From Flavobacteriaceae bacterium (GTDB lineage Bacteria > Bacteroidota > Bacteroidia > Flavobacteriales > Flavobacteriaceae), in contig JAQWYU010000071.1 of the NCBI GenBank assembly GCA_029253805.1, positions 1 to 12,868 on the forward strand: a stretch of DNA of 12,868 bases, written 5' to 3'. A program made the translations under genes and the position numbers. Shown here piece after piece: positions 12,839 through 12,868 of this stretch. The notes beneath the pieces were generated by a model that had not been told where the DNA came from, did not search any database, and worked only from the letters and a program-made list of their open reading frames with translations. Position 1 is the first letter of the stretch; each line of letters opens with the position of its first letter.

Positions 12839-12868
12839 TAGTACTTTTAAAAATTTATTTGGGAGTAT

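Noticed and set aside
1-12868. Mobile element, CRISPR array, toxin-antitoxin or phage-defence island
   Set aside because: No transposase, integrase, direct-repeat array, attachment duplication at tRNA-Leu within the window, or defence-family protein was seen.

Overview
The window looks like a chromosomal piece of a marine-type member of the Bacteroidota, most likely Flavobacteriaceae. The DNA is AT-rich and genes are packed tightly. Start codons lack Shine-Dalgarno sequences, and several gene starts are preceded by the Bacteroidota -7 promoter element TAnnTTTG. Isoprenoids are made by the mevalonate route (mevalonate kinase and diphosphomevalonate decarboxylase), as is usual in flavobacteria. 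The gene families are also typical of that group. The genus cannot be fixed from the sequence alone.

Left half (1-7535, all + strand). Positions 1-3549 carry an arsenosugar-type gene set: the 3' end of a TIGR04282-type glycosyltransferase, a purine nucleoside phosphorylase, the arsenite methyltransferase ArsM, a DUF547 protein and a TIGR04283-type glycosyltransferase. Spacing runs from 9 bp down to an 8-bp overlap, so this is almost certainly one operon. The radical SAM enzyme ArsS, which would attach the deoxyadenosyl group to dimethylarsenic, is not in the window and is expected upstream. The inferred flow is: ArsM methylates arsenite, ArsS adds the adenosyl moiety, the phosphorylase removes adenine, and the glycosyltransferases elaborate the arsenical ribose. 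A small three-helix membrane protein with a Cys-Cys pair in helix 1 (3576-3998) follows and resembles the mercury transporter MerT in layout. Next come three sugar-transfer enzymes: a DPM1-like GT2, a cellulose-synthase-like GT2 and a GT-C mannosyltransferase-like protein (4000-7535). They are co-directional and nearly gapless. They may extend the arsenosugar pathway or form a separate glycan or glycolipid operon behind their own promoter.

Right half (7521-12786, all - strand). Read in the direction of transcription it holds tRNA-Leu(UAG) with a promoter and intrinsic terminator, a BaiN/HI0933-type flavoprotein, diphosphomevalonate decarboxylase, mevalonate kinase, a UbiA-family prenyltransferase and an RsuA/RluB-type pseudouridine synthase homologue. 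The isoprenoid genes would supply prenyl diphosphate and use it for lipid or quinone synthesis. The pseudouridine synthase homologue has Gly where the catalytic Asp belongs and Phe where the usual active-site Tyr belongs, so it looks like a pseudoenzyme. The two halves converge with a 15-bp overlap of coding regions at 7521-7535.

The best leads are the MerT-like protein inside an arsenic locus, the possible extension of the arsenosugar operon by three glycosyltransferases, the adenine-type base-recognition residue in the phosphorylase, and the degenerate pseudouridine synthase. There is no CRISPR array, insertion sequence or prophage, and no gene-free stretch longer than about 100 bases.
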